Assembly (NCBI GenBank): GCA_002361365.1
Contig: DEST01000050.1
Coordinates: 1 to 20,772, forward strand
Direction: 5' to 3'
Source: Alphaproteobacteria bacterium UBA3307
Lineage (GTDB): Bacteria; Pseudomonadota; Alphaproteobacteria; RF32; CAG-239
DNA length: 20,772 bases
Shown piece by piece: positions 1-7,116 of this stretch. A program made the translations under genes and the position numbers. The notes beneath the pieces are model-generated. The model searched no databases. It saw nothing but the letters and a program-made list of their open reading frames with translations, and had not been told where the DNA came from. The first letter of the stretch is position 1; the number at the start of each line of letters is the position of its first letter.

Positions 1-198
1 CGTCATTGCCGCCGAACCAACCGCTGAACCAACCTTTGCTCTCCGTCTTGGCGTCTTCCGCCTCTGTTTGAGCTTCCGCCGTGGTATTTTCTATTTCTGC
101 TGCGGTGTTTTCCGCCTTATCGTCATTGCCGCCGAACCAACCGCTGAACCAACCTTTGCTCTCCGTCTTGGCATCTTCCGCCTCTGTTTGAGCTTCCG
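1..198 (-). repeat. In-frame 120-bp tandem repeat in the bamD tail
   Basis: Positions 1-78 and 121-198 are identical except for one base (G at 52 against A at 172), giving a period of 120 bp, or exactly 40 codons. In the bamD frame each unit encodes an acidic stretch (EAQTEAEDAKTESKG) followed by the aromatic/Gly motif WFSGWFGGND. The array reaches the window edge, so the copy number is unknown. The near identity suggests recent duplication or gene conversion. Confidence 0.9.
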
Positions 199-967
199 TT
201 TCCGACGTAACCTTGCTTGGCTTTGTTTCCACTCCGATTTTTTTCATCACTTTTGCGGCTTTTTCCGTCCATTTACCTTCAGGATAGTTTTTCTGCAAAA
301 TTTTATAGTAGCCATCTGCGTATTTGTTAAGTCCTAAAATAGCATAAATTTCTACCTGACGGTAAAGAGCTTCCTCAATTTGAATTGTCTGCTGATAATT
401 TTCAAGCACAACATTAAAACGATTAAGCGCCGACAAATAGTTACCTTCGTGTAAATAATAGCGACCGACAATCATTTCCTGACCGGCCTTATAGTCTTCG
501 GTAAGATTCAGCTTACCGCTTGCATCTTTAGCATATTCCGAATCCGGAAACATTGCGGTCAAAAGAGCAAAAGCCTCCTCAGCTTTTTGAGTATTGCCTT
601 GGTCTTTATCTGCTGCCGAAATTTGGTCATAATAACACATACCTTTCAAATATAGCGCATATGGTACATCTTTATTGCCCGGATGATATTTAATAAAACG
701 GTCGATAGCCATAATTGCATCATCATATTTTTCATCCTTATAATACGCGTATGCTCCCATCAGCTTAGATTTTACCGCCCATTGTGAATACGGATGGTCT
801 GTTTCCAACGTTTCAAATGCGGTTTCCGCCTTAGCATAACGAGTTTGCTCCATTTCATTCATAGCGTAATTATAAATTTCTTCCGCCGACATAGTCTCAA
901 AATCCACCTGTTTAGAACAAGCGTTTAACATTAAAAATGCGCTGATTATAATATAATATTTTTTCAT
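1..967 (-). CDS. bamD: BamD, outer-membrane assembly lipoprotein (C-terminus cut by window edge)
   Basis: This is the lipoprotein partner of BamA in the BAM complex, which inserts beta-barrel proteins into the outer membrane from its periplasmic face. The reading frame is open from an ATG at 967 to the window edge (322 codons, no stop). The N-terminus is a short signal peptide with lipobox LNAC, so Cys17 should be the lipidated residue. Residues about 25-245 hold TPR-like helix pairs typical of BamD/ComL (for example AETAFETLETDHPYS near 47-61 and AIDRFIKYHPGNKDVPYALY near 88-107). Family members usually end around 240-290 residues. This one continues past 250 with a Glu/Thr/Ala-rich tail made of 40-residue repeats ending in the motif GWFSGWFGGND. 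The start lies 1 nt after the lpxC stop codon, so the two are probably co-transcribed and translationally coupled. The identification is firm; the function of the tail is unknown. Confidence 0.9.
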   Translation of the reverse strand, partial: MKKYYIIISAFLMLNACSKQVDFETMSAEEIYNYAMNEMEQTRYAKAETAFETLETDHPYSQWAVKSKLMGAYAYYKDEKYDDAIMAIDRFIKYHPGNKDVPYALYLKGMCYYDQISAADKDQGNTQKAEEAFALLTAMFPDSEYAKDASGKLNLTEDYKAGQEMIVGRYYLHEGNYLSALNRFNVVLENYQQTIQIEEALYRQVEIYAILGLNKYADGYYKILQKNYPEGKWTEKAAKVMKKIGVETKPSKVTSETEAQTEAEDAKTESKGWFSGWFGGNDDKAENTAAEIENTTAEAQTEAEDAKTESKGWFSGWFGGND

Positions 968-968
968 T

Positions 969-1826
969 TTAACCCTCAACTATTTCATAATTATCTGCAC
1001 AGGCAAACAATTTTTTCAAAACTTCGTTATTATGGAAGTGTCCGCTGTGAAATGCCTCAACTTCTGCCCGAATTGCATAACCGGAAGTCAGCATATCTCC
1101 GATACAATCCAATGTTTTATGCTTAACGCATTCATTTTGCACTCTGAATCCGCCCTCATTTAAAATCATTTCACCATCCAAAACCACGGCATTTTCCAAA
1201 CTGCCACCTTTAATCAAGCCGATTGATTGCAAATAATCCACCTGATATTTTTCGCAAAATGTACGTGCCGGCGCAATTTCGGTAGCAAAAACTTCCGGAG
1301 TTATTTTTCCCGCAAATTCCTGATGTCCAACAATTTGTGATGAAAAATCAATAGTAAAATGCAACTTAAATTCATCTGCCGGCCGCAAAATAACATAATT
1401 ACCCTGCTCGTCTTTAAACTCTACTGTTTTCAAAACTTGCAAAAACTTTTTTGCTGCATTTTGCTGTATCAGCTTAACATTTTTCAAAGTCTCATAAAAA
1501 ACTATGGCACTACCGTCCATAATCGGGACTTCCGGTCCGCTTACTTCAATTTCCACATTATCAATTTTCAAAACCGACAACGTAGCCATAATATGCTCAA
1601 TTGTGCTGACAACCTGCTTATCTGAATTGCCCAAGCAAGTACAATTACGCGTATCGACAACTGCCGAATATAAGGCAGGAAAACGATTGTTTACCGACAA
1701 ATCGGAACGTACAAACACAACTCCCGTATTTTCCGCCGCCGGCTTAAAAATCACGGTGGTTTCGCAACCGCTGTGTAAACCGATTCCTTTTATTTTTACT
1801 GCTTCGGACAACGTTTTTTGTTGCAT
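969..1826 (-). CDS. lpxC: LpxC, UDP-3-O-acyl-N-acetylglucosamine deacetylase
   Basis: This zinc enzyme carries out the committed step of lipid A synthesis in the cytoplasm, removing the acetyl group from UDP-3-O-acyl-GlcNAc. The protein has 285 residues from the chosen start. Motifs are all present: GIGLHSG near residue 14, Glu77-His78 (catalytic Glu and first zinc ligand) in STIEHIMA, HKTLD at 236-240 giving His236 and Asp240 as the other zinc ligands, and the catalytic-type His263 in SGHFHN. The ATG at 1826 is preferred because it has a purine-rich GGGGAGAGGA sequence just upstream and its product begins like other LpxC proteins. A longer frame back to 1946 exists but would run through the RNase P RNA gene. 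It is followed by bamD with a 1-nt gap. Slightly shorter than the roughly 300 residues usual in the family. Confidence 0.95.
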   Translation of the reverse strand: MQQKTLSEAVKIKGIGLHSGCETTVIFKPAAENTGVVFVRSDLSVNNRFPALYSAVVDTRNCTCLGNSDKQVVSTIEHIMATLSVLKIDNVEIEVSGPEVPIMDGSAIVFYETLKNVKLIQQNAAKKFLQVLKTVEFKDEQGNYVILRPADEFKLHFTIDFSSQIVGHQEFAGKITPEVFATEIAPARTFCEKYQVDYLQSIGLIKGGSLENAVVLDGEMILNEGGFRVQNECVKHKTLDCIGDMLTSGYAIRAEVEAFHSGHFHNNEVLKKLFACADNYEIVEG

Positions 1827-1851
1827 ATATCCTCTCCCCAGAACAACAATT

Positions 1852-2272
1852 GAAGGCAATCTGTAAGCCGAGTTCTGTATGCAATTTGCTTTATTACCGT
1901 TTTGATTTCCACGCCGTAACAAAGATTTTGCACGATAGCTATTCATCTGCGTCAGGCGTCTCCGCCTGACTGGTGCGACCTACCTCCGGAGCGGGTCGGA
2001 AACACCCCGTATGATTTAGTGCATAACACTAAACCCTCCTAATTTGGTCTTACATCGGATAGGGCTTGCCTTGCCGTACACATTTCTGCATACGCGGTGA
2101 GCTCTTACCTCGCCTTTTCAACCTTACCGCGATATACGCGGCGGTAATTTTCTGCGGCGCTTTCCCGTGGATTTCTCCAGCCGGACGTTATCCGGTATCC
2201 TGTTTCCGTGAAGCTCGGACTTTCCTCATCTGCGGATTTTTCTTTCCGCGACGCAGCTATCCGATTGCCTTC
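1852..2272 (-). ncRNA. rnpB: RNase P RNA (M1 RNA), bacterial type A
   Basis: This is the catalytic RNA that cuts 5' leaders from pre-tRNAs. On the minus strand the 5' half contains GAGGAAAGTCCGAGCTTC (conserved region I, the P4 5' strand). The 3' end contains ACAGAACTCGGCTTACAGA (conserved region V, the P4 3' strand). Internal landmarks include GGTAAGAGCTCACCGC, AGACCAAATTAGGAGGG and GGAGGTAGGTCGC, plus CAGATGAAT before the 3' third. The ends were set by a perfect 10-bp P1 helix: GAAGGCAATC (2272-2263) pairs with GATTGCCTTC (1861-1852). That gives about 421 nt, within the usual range. The gene sits directly upstream of lpxC on the same strand with no obvious terminator between. Any protein-coding frames drawn across it are artefacts. 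Confidence 0.96.
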
Positions 2273-2281
2273 GTTTATCAG

Positions 2282-2309
2282 AAATAAATCGATTTATAAA
2301 TAAAATCAA
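2282..2309 (-). promoter_or_regulatory. Candidate promoter of rnpB
   Basis: On the minus strand TTGATT (2309-2304), a 16-nt spacer and TTATTT (2287-2282) lie about 10 nt upstream of the P1-defined 5' end of rnpB. The match to a sigma-70 promoter is moderate and the region is AT-rich, so this is a suggestion. If lpxC and bamD have no promoter of their own, it would serve them as well. Confidence 0.35.
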
Positions 2310-2403
2310 CGTTTTTTAAGCATTTTTACAGCTTTTAATGAAATATTAAATATTATCATATACTTTTTATGATATAACAATCGTTTAAAAAGGAGCAAAA
2401 CGC

Positions 2404-3027
2404 ATGAAAAAATTGTTATTAACTGCATCGGCTTTGGTATTGGGAATGGCTGTTGCCGCAGATGCTATGGCTGATTGCAACGGTTTGTACATCGGTGTTC
2501 GTGCCGGTGCAACCAAGCACGATTATTCTAAAAAAGATAAGATGAATATGGATGAACTCGACTCGCACGTATTTATGATGAGCGGCGCTTTGGGGTATCG
2601 TTATAACTATTACCGTACAGAATTGGAATATGTATGGCGTGACAAAGATGATTGGTCAATTAAAGACGGCGGTGCATCTTCTGAAGTTGATTTCCGTACT
2701 GCTTCAATTATGTGGAATCATTTTGTCGACTTCTTACCATATAACTGGTGGTCGCCTTATGTTGGTGCCGGTATCGGTTTCACCAAGATGAAATACCACG
2801 ATAAAACTACTGTCAGCTATGATGGTGAAACAGAAGTGATTGATATGGTAGACGGCTATAACAATACTCCGACAAAATTCACTTGGTCTGTCGGTGGCGG
2901 TTTAACGCTTAAAGTTACCAACAAATTCAATGTAGACGCCGGATATCGTTATTATGATATGGGCTCAATCCATAAAATGGACGTGAAGGCTCACGAATTC
3001 TACGGCGGTTTACGTTACGTATTTTAA
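2404..3027 (+). CDS. Small outer-membrane beta-barrel protein (OmpA/Opa-like barrel)
   Basis: The product is 207 residues and begins with a signal peptide; cleavage is predicted after AMA at residue 23 (MKKLLLTASALVLGMAVAADAMA, then DCNG). The mature part alternates polar and aromatic residues in short strands separated by loops, as in an eight-stranded barrel: GLYIGVRAGA near 27, ALGYRYNYYRTELEY near 62, WSPYVGAGIGFTKMKY near 116, FTWSVGGGLTLKV near 155, FNVDAGYRYYDM near 171. The chain ends in the strand GLRYVF with a terminal Phe, the usual BAM recognition signal. It should reside in the outer membrane. A strong AAAAGGAG site precedes the ATG, consistent with high expression, and a rho-independent terminator follows, so it is probably monocistronic. 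The specific role (adhesin, porin or structural) cannot be told from sequence. Confidence 0.85.
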   Translation: MKKLLLTASALVLGMAVAADAMADCNGLYIGVRAGATKHDYSKKDKMNMDELDSHVFMMSGALGYRYNYYRTELEYVWRDKDDWSIKDGGASSEVDFRTASIMWNHFVDFLPYNWWSPYVGAGIGFTKMKYHDKTTVSYDGETEVIDMVDGYNNTPTKFTWSVGGGLTLKVTNKFNVDAGYRYYDMGSIHKMDVKAHEFYGGLRYVF

Positions 3028-3043
3028 GCATACCAAAACTCAT

Positions 3044-3070
3044 AAAGCCGCTCTAAACAGCGGCTTTTTT
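3044..3070 (+). terminator. Rho-independent terminator after the outer-membrane protein gene
   Basis: A 9-bp perfect stem, AAAGCCGCT (3044-3052) with AGCGGCTTT (3059-3067), closes a 6-nt loop and is followed by a short T run. It separates the barrel gene from glmM, whose ATG is 20 nt further on, so glmM depends on read-through or on a promoter not recognised here. Confidence 0.85.
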
Positions 3071-3090
3071 CAGTTTTTAGGAGAAACACT

Positions 3091-4434
3091 ATGGCAGAAA
3101 AACTTTTTGGAACGGATGGTTTGCGCGGTATTGCCAATACCTACCCGCTAAATGTCGACTTTTGTGTGCATTTGGGCAATATTTTAGGACAGCATTTTTG
3201 CACCGCCAAACGGAGAATTGCTATTGCACGGGACACCCGTATTTCCGGCACAATGCTATTTTCCGCATTAGCTGCAGGTTTGACAGCACAAGGTATTGAT
3301 GTTTTGGATTTGGGAGTTATTCCCACCCCGCTTTGCACCACTCTCACGCCCGAACTCGATGTTGATATGAGTATTATGATTACCGCTTCACACAATCCGT
3401 ATCAAGATAACGGAATCAAACTAATCAACTCTGCCGGTGATAAATTCAGTGATAAAGACACAACAAAAGTTGAGGCTTTGTTGCAAACTCCTTATTCTCC
3501 GCAATACGATGCGCAAAAAATCGGGCAAATCATTGAGCTTGATTGTGGCTTAGATGATTATTACGATGCCGTCAATGCACTCGCCGATGCCGATTCGTTG
3601 CACGGTTTAAAAATTGCATTAGATTCGGCAAACGGTGCTTTTGCGGATATTTTGCCGTATGTATTTAAATATTTTGGCGCTGAGGTTATCAGTTTAGCCG
3701 ATTCGCCAAACGGATATAATATCAACGAAAATTGCGGTTCGCAACATACGGAAATCCTTTGCCAAACAGTAATAGAAAACAAATGTGACATTGGTATTGC
3801 CGTTGATGGCGATGGTGACAGAATCATTATATGTGATGAAACCGGACAACGCTTAAATGGTGACCAGATAATTGCTTTTCTGGCAAAATATATGCAAGCT
3901 CATAATCTTTTAAAAGGCAACGCTGTTGTTTCCACTATTTATTCCAATATGGGACTTGGCAAATATATTCGCTCGCTTGGTTTGGAACACTATGCCTCAG
4001 CTGTTGGCGAACGTTATGTGATTGAAAAAATGCGTGAGGTCAACAGCAACCTCGGCGGTGAAGAATCAGGTCATATGGTATTGAGCGATTATTCGCGCAC
4101 TGGTGATGCTATGCTTGCGGCAATTGTAGTTTGCCGCGGGATTAAAGAAAGCGGTAAAAAAGTAAGCGAGTCTTTTCCGGTGTTTACACCATTCCCGACA
4201 GAAGCACACAATTTACGATTTGCCGACAAAGCAACTATTGATAAAATCTTAGAAAATCAGCAAGTAAAGCTCTGTATTGAACAAGTAAAAAACCGCTTAA
4301 ACGGTCACGGTTCTCTGATTATTCGCAAATCCGGCACTGAACCGGTCATTCGTCTCAAAATAGAAGACGAAGACGCGGCCATAGCTGCCCGTGAGGCAAT
4401 TTTACTTCTTGATTGCCTCAACAAATACGCCTGA
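3091..4434 (+). CDS. glmM: GlmM, phosphoglucosamine mutase
   Basis: This cytoplasmic enzyme interconverts glucosamine-6-phosphate and glucosamine-1-phosphate on the way to UDP-GlcNAc, the shared precursor of peptidoglycan and of the LpxC substrate. It has 447 residues, the usual length. The N-terminus FGTDGLRG is diagnostic for the family. The catalytic phosphoserine is Ser100 in TASHNP (98-103). The metal-binding loop is DGDGDR at 239-244, the sugar-binding loop is GGEESGH near 322-328, and the phosphate-binding loop is RKSGTEP at 412-418. An AGGAG site lies a few nucleotides before the ATG. The next gene starts within 10 nt of the stop, so an operon with the two small membrane proteins is likely. 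Confidence 0.97.
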   Translation: MAEKLFGTDGLRGIANTYPLNVDFCVHLGNILGQHFCTAKRRIAIARDTRISGTMLFSALAAGLTAQGIDVLDLGVIPTPLCTTLTPELDVDMSIMITASHNPYQDNGIKLINSAGDKFSDKDTTKVEALLQTPYSPQYDAQKIGQIIELDCGLDDYYDAVNALADADSLHGLKIALDSANGAFADILPYVFKYFGAEVISLADSPNGYNINENCGSQHTEILCQTVIENKCDIGIAVDGDGDRIIICDETGQRLNGDQIIAFLAKYMQAHNLLKGNAVVSTIYSNMGLGKYIRSLGLEHYASAVGERYVIEKMREVNSNLGGEESGHMVLSDYSRTGDAMLAAIVVCRGIKESGKKVSESFPVFTPFPTEAHNLRFADKATIDKILENQQVKLCIEQVKNRLNGHGSLIIRKSGTEPVIRLKIEDEDAAIAAREAILLLDCLNKYA

Positions 4435-4441
4435 ATCCAAT

Positions 4442-4867
4442 ATGTTAAACATTTTAAAAGTCGTTGCTCACATCATTCGTCTATACTGTCGGCCGCAATT
4501 TTTATTTCCGCTGATTGCTTTATGGTATAAAGCCCCCAATCCGTGGCGACTGATAAAAGAATTTTTGCGTGATAATATTTTCATCACCGCCTTTATTTAC
4601 GGTGTTCTTACTGCGTGTGTTGCGCTTTATTGTTACTCTGCAGGCAGTATTTCGGCATTGATTTCGGTAATTTTCAACAGCTTTTTGCTATTATTGAGCT
4701 TTCCACTGCTTCTGGCTCTTTTTTGTCGCATACATTACAAAGCAAGTTCACGCATAAATTGGCGCAAAACTCTGGCACCTGCCAAAGATTTGGCACTTAT
4801 TTGGTTTATAACAATGCTTTTTACTTGTTTTATCGGTTTGTTTGTGGTACTAATTTCAAAAAGTTAG
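4442..4867 (+). CDS. Small integral membrane protein of unknown function (first of a pair)
   Basis: The product is 141 residues from the ATG at 4442. An earlier in-frame ATG at 4391 would overlap glmM by 44 nt; neither start has a good ribosome-binding site, so the start is uncertain. Hydrophobic segments at about residues 18-28, 45-65, 70-95 and 115-138 suggest three or four membrane helices. A basic loop, RIHYKASSRINWRKTL, lies near 96-111. No family was recognised. The INW..TL motif in the loop followed by LTC-like hydrophobic sequence recurs in the next gene, suggesting distant paralogy. The gene follows glmM by 7 nt. Confidence 0.6.
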   Translation: MLNILKVVAHIIRLYCRPQFLFPLIALWYKAPNPWRLIKEFLRDNIFITAFIYGVLTACVALYCYSAGSISALISVIFNSFLLLLSFPLLLALFCRIHYKASSRINWRKTLAPAKDLALIWFITMLFTCFIGLFVVLISKS

Positions 4868-4895
4868 AGTAAAAGTTTTTGATAAAGGATTAACA

Positions 4896-5300
4896 ATGAT
4901 TAGTGATTTTATAAAGTTTATTCTTCGCGTAGTGATTTTGAACCCAATGGCTCTTATCGGTGTAGCGCTTGGGTTTTATATTATGCATGATAAAGGTATT
5001 GACTATTTACATCAAATTGTGGACGACCCTAAAACTTATGCCGTGCAAGCAATCGGCGTACTGTGGGGAATTGCTGCTCTGTATGCATTATTGTTTAAAC
5101 ACGTTTATCATATAGATGGCAAAAAAATAAATTGGTGGGGAACTTTAACCAGCTCCATTTGGCATTTGCTGACCATTCTGCTTGCGGCGGCACTAACTTG
5201 CGTAATTTATTGGTCTGTTTCTTATGATTGGGGTGACAAACTTGACCGTTATGCCCGCAACCAAAAAGTTCAGGACACCCTGCCTCCGATAAATCAATAA
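4896..5300 (+). CDS. Small integral membrane protein of unknown function (second of a pair)
   Basis: The product is 134 residues, preceded by an AAAGGA ribosome-binding site. Predicted membrane helices lie at about residues 8-30, 48-68 and 88-108, followed by a charged cytoplasmic or periplasmic tail (DKLDRYARNQKVQD). A loop HIDGKKINWWGTL at 72-84 resembles the INW..TL loop of the preceding protein. No known family was recognised. It is the last plus-strand gene before a hairpin terminator. Confidence 0.65.
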   Translation: MISDFIKFILRVVILNPMALIGVALGFYIMHDKGIDYLHQIVDDPKTYAVQAIGVLWGIAALYALLFKHVYHIDGKKINWWGTLTSSIWHLLTILLAAALTCVIYWSVSYDWGDKLDRYARNQKVQDTLPPINQ

Positions 5301-5314
5301 GATTTTACGGCAAG

Positions 5315-5353
5315 AAAATTACCGCTCTTATAAATTAAGAACGGTAATTTTTT
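5315..5353 (+). terminator. Rho-independent terminator, possibly bidirectional
   Basis: AAAATTACCGCTCTT (5315-5329) pairs with AAGAACGGTAATTTT, with one imperfect pair, around a short AT loop and runs into T6. It closes the glmM operon. The minus strand of the same hairpin also ends in a T-rich run, so it may stop the convergent gene at 5411-5920 as well. Confidence 0.8.
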
Positions 5354-5359
5354 ATTTTT

Positions 5360-5405
5360 ACACTGTTTCAAATTTTGATATATTTTTCTAAAAATGAAAC
5401 AGTGT
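5360..5405. repeat. Perfect 11-bp inverted repeat beside the terminator
   Basis: ACACTGTTTCA (5360-5370) is exactly repeated in inverted form as TGAAACAGTGT (5395-5405), with a 24-nt AT-rich spacer. It begins a few bases past the stop codon of the minus-strand membrane protein. Neither arm is followed by a T run, so it is not a textbook terminator; an mRNA 3' hairpin for the minus-strand gene is the simplest reading. Confidence 0.7.
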
Positions 5406-5410
5406 CAGAT

Positions 5411-5920
5411 TTACGCTTCCGGCTGTTGTGGCGTAGCCTTTGCAATATGCTCGCTCCGTTGCGAATAAATTCCGATTTCACGCGCGCCGGAGATGGTCAA
5501 GAAAATACCTATTGACGACTGTAAAAAGCTCCAGTCTACCAACCTAAAGTTGTGGAAAAACGGAACTACCAGCATATTCACGGCAAAACCGATAACCAAT
5601 GCCCAACCAACACACGGCACCCAAAGTCTTTCTTTAAGGATTTCTTCGGCTGTAGCCTTTTCTTTTTCCGTAAACGGTTGTAAATCAGCCAAATATTTGA
5701 ACTTCAAGAGTACCACCTGTCGCGCTGTACCTAAACCGGCAACAATACTTGCAGCCAAAATCAGTTGCTCATTGTCAATAGGATTACACTCCGACATAAA
5801 CGGAGCGACCGCACAATTGACAAAGAACCCTAAACAAATGACAAGGCCTAAGCCCACCATCCACAAGTGCGAGGTTTTGATTTTAACATCTCGCAGCAAA
5901 AAATCATAAATAATTTTCAT
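5411..5920 (-). CDS. Duplicated small membrane protein with 3TM-holin-like wording
   Basis: The product is 169 residues. It contains two similar halves: residues 19-43 (HLWMVGLG, then GFFVN, AVAPF) and 98-122 (RLWVPCVG, then GFAVN, LVVPF). Each is followed by a second hydrophobic segment ending in a Gly-x-Ala-Arg turn (GTARQ near 64-68, SGAREIGIY near 144-152). That gives four membrane helices. The order Arg/Trp, helix, Pro-Phe, helix, Gly-Arg resembles the small 3TM holins of alphaproteobacterial gene-transfer agents and phages, here as a tandem fusion. That resemblance is from memory of the family and is tentative. No other phage or GTA gene is nearby, so a role in lysis is not supported by context. 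No good Shine-Dalgarno site precedes the ATG, but a strong promoter does. Confidence 0.55.
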   Translation of the reverse strand: MKIIYDFLLRDVKIKTSHLWMVGLGLVICLGFFVNCAVAPFMSECNPIDNEQLILAASIVAGLGTARQVVLLKFKYLADLQPFTEKEKATAEEILKERLWVPCVGWALVIGFAVNMLVVPFFHNFRLVDWSFLQSSIGIFLTISGAREIGIYSQRSEHIAKATPQQPEA

Positions 5921-5956
5921 AAGCTGATATATCTAAATTGTTTGTATTTTACCATG

Positions 5957-5985
5957 ATGCTAGACTGCTTTAGGCTTTTTGTCAA
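5957..5985 (-). promoter_or_regulatory. Promoter for the duplicated membrane protein gene
   Basis: On the minus strand a consensus TTGACA (5985-5980), a 17-nt spacer and TAGCAT (5962-5957) predict a start near 5950, leaving a leader of about 30 nt before the ATG at 5920. The -35 box is perfect and the spacing optimal; the -10 box is moderate. Confidence 0.55.
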
Positions 5986-6052
5986 GTAAAATTATCACAA
6001 TTTTTCATTGAAAGCTTGGGATAAAGCATATATAAAGACCAAGGAGAAAAAT

Positions 6053-6592
6053 ATGATAAATCTTTGGAAATTGTATGCGATTTTTTTTAAAATGGGATTG
6101 TTCACGTTTGGTGGCGGCTATGCCATGCTGCCGATTTTGCAAAAAGAGGCGGTGGAAAAACGAAAATGGCTGACCGAGGAAGAACTGCTCAACTATTATT
6201 CAATCGGTCAATGCACACCGGGAATTATTGCCGTAAATGCCGCTTCGTTTATCGGTTATAAATTACGCAAAATCGGCGGACTTATCAGCGCCACTCTCGG
6301 CGTGATTTCTCCGTCGCTTATCATCATTGTTCTGGTAGCGGCTCTTTTACGGCAATATATGGATAATCAATATGTGCAATGGGCGTTCGGCGGTATTCGC
6401 ATCGGTGTGATTGCACTGATTATTGATACTGTCTGGAATATGTGGCAAAAGGGTGTTAAAGGTATGCGCGGATATATTGTTTTTATATCTGCTGCACTGT
6501 TGCTGTGGTTTGTGAAACTGTCGGCAATTTCGATTGTTGTTCTGGCTGCACTTGCGGCATTTATTCCTGATTTTCGAAAGGCGGCGAAATGA
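6053..6592 (+). CDS. CHR (chromate-type) transporter subunit, short form A
   Basis: The product is a 179-residue inner-membrane protein of the short-chain CHR family, in which two half-size subunits encoded by adjacent genes replace the single long ChrA. The family signature FTFGGGYAMLP is at residues 17-27, followed by WLTEEELL near 41 and QCTPGIIAVNAASFIGY near 55-71. Five or six hydrophobic segments fill the rest. The ATG at 6053 is chosen over an upstream TTG at 6008 because AAGGAG lies 6 nt before it and the product then starts as the family does (MINLWKLYAIFFKMGLF). The 3' end overlaps the next gene by 4 nt (ATGA). Transport substrate is not proven; many members have no demonstrated chromate activity. 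Confidence 0.9.
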   Translation: MINLWKLYAIFFKMGLFTFGGGYAMLPILQKEAVEKRKWLTEEELLNYYSIGQCTPGIIAVNAASFIGYKLRKIGGLISATLGVISPSLIIIVLVAALLRQYMDNQYVQWAFGGIRIGVIALIIDTVWNMWQKGVKGMRGYIVFISAALLLWFVKLSAISIVVLAALAAFIPDFRKAAK

Positions 6593-7107
6593 TATATATT
6601 TTGCTGTGTTATGAATTTTTCAAAATCGGCTTATTTGCCATCGGCGGCGGTTTGGTTACGGTGCCGTTTTTATTTGATTTATCCGAAGAATACGGCTGGT
6701 TCAGCTCCGCAGAATTGGCTGATATGATTGCCGTATCACAATCAACACCGGGGCCGGTCGGAATAAATATGGCCACATACGCCGGTTATAAAGTATCCGG
6801 TATATACGGAGCTTTGGCGGCGACTCTGAGTGAAGTTTTGCCGTCTATGCTGGTGGTTTATGTTGTGGCGCAAGCTCTCGGCAAGTGGCAAAACAATCCG
6901 TATATCAACAAAATTCTGACAGGTATCCGGCCGGCAGTTTTAGCCTTGATTTTATTTGCCGGATGGGATATAGCTAAAGAAACAATTACCGATTACAAAG
7001 CGTTGGCCGTGATGTGCGGACTGCTTGCGGTGATGCGGCTGACTAAAAAAAGTCCGATTTATTTTATTGCGGCATCGGCTGTAATCGGTTTGATATTACA
7101 TATTTAA
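6589..7107 (+). CDS. CHR (chromate-type) transporter subunit, short form B
   Basis: The product is 172 residues, the partner of the preceding gene. It repeats the family pattern: FAIGGGLVTVPFL at residues 17-29, WFSSAELADMIAVSQSTPGP near 38-57, then GINMATYAGY and a run of membrane helices. The two halves are homologous to each other and are thought to insert in opposite orientations. The start codon overlaps the previous stop (ATGA), so the two should be made in equal amounts. The next gene follows after 9 nt, so it is probably in the same transcript. Confidence 0.9.
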   Translation: MIYILLCYEFFKIGLFAIGGGLVTVPFLFDLSEEYGWFSSAELADMIAVSQSTPGPVGINMATYAGYKVSGIYGALAATLSEVLPSMLVVYVVAQALGKWQNNPYINKILTGIRPAVLALILFAGWDIAKETITDYKALAVMCGLLAVMRLTKKSPIYFIAASAVIGLILHI

Positions 7108-7116
7108 GGAGGAACT

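Noticed and set aside
1827..1946. Forty-codon N-terminal extension of lpxC in the same frame
   Set aside because: It would translate through the 3' end of RNase P RNA, has no family similarity, and a good ribosome-binding site supports the ATG at 1826.
2066..2287. Plus-strand 73-codon frame rich in Cys and Arg
   Set aside because: It is the antisense of the structured RNase P RNA gene, with no ribosome-binding site or recognisable protein wording.
2354..2374. Inverted repeat TATCATA / TATGATA upstream of the outer-membrane protein gene
   Set aside because: It is a 7-bp AT-only-type palindrome in AT-rich sequence, easily expected by chance, and no regulator can be named.
6008..6036. TTGAAA, 17 nt, TATAAA as a promoter of the CHR transporter pair
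   Set aside because: The spacing is ideal but the predicted start would fall inside the ribosome-binding site at 6041-6046, leaving almost no leader, so it is not called.
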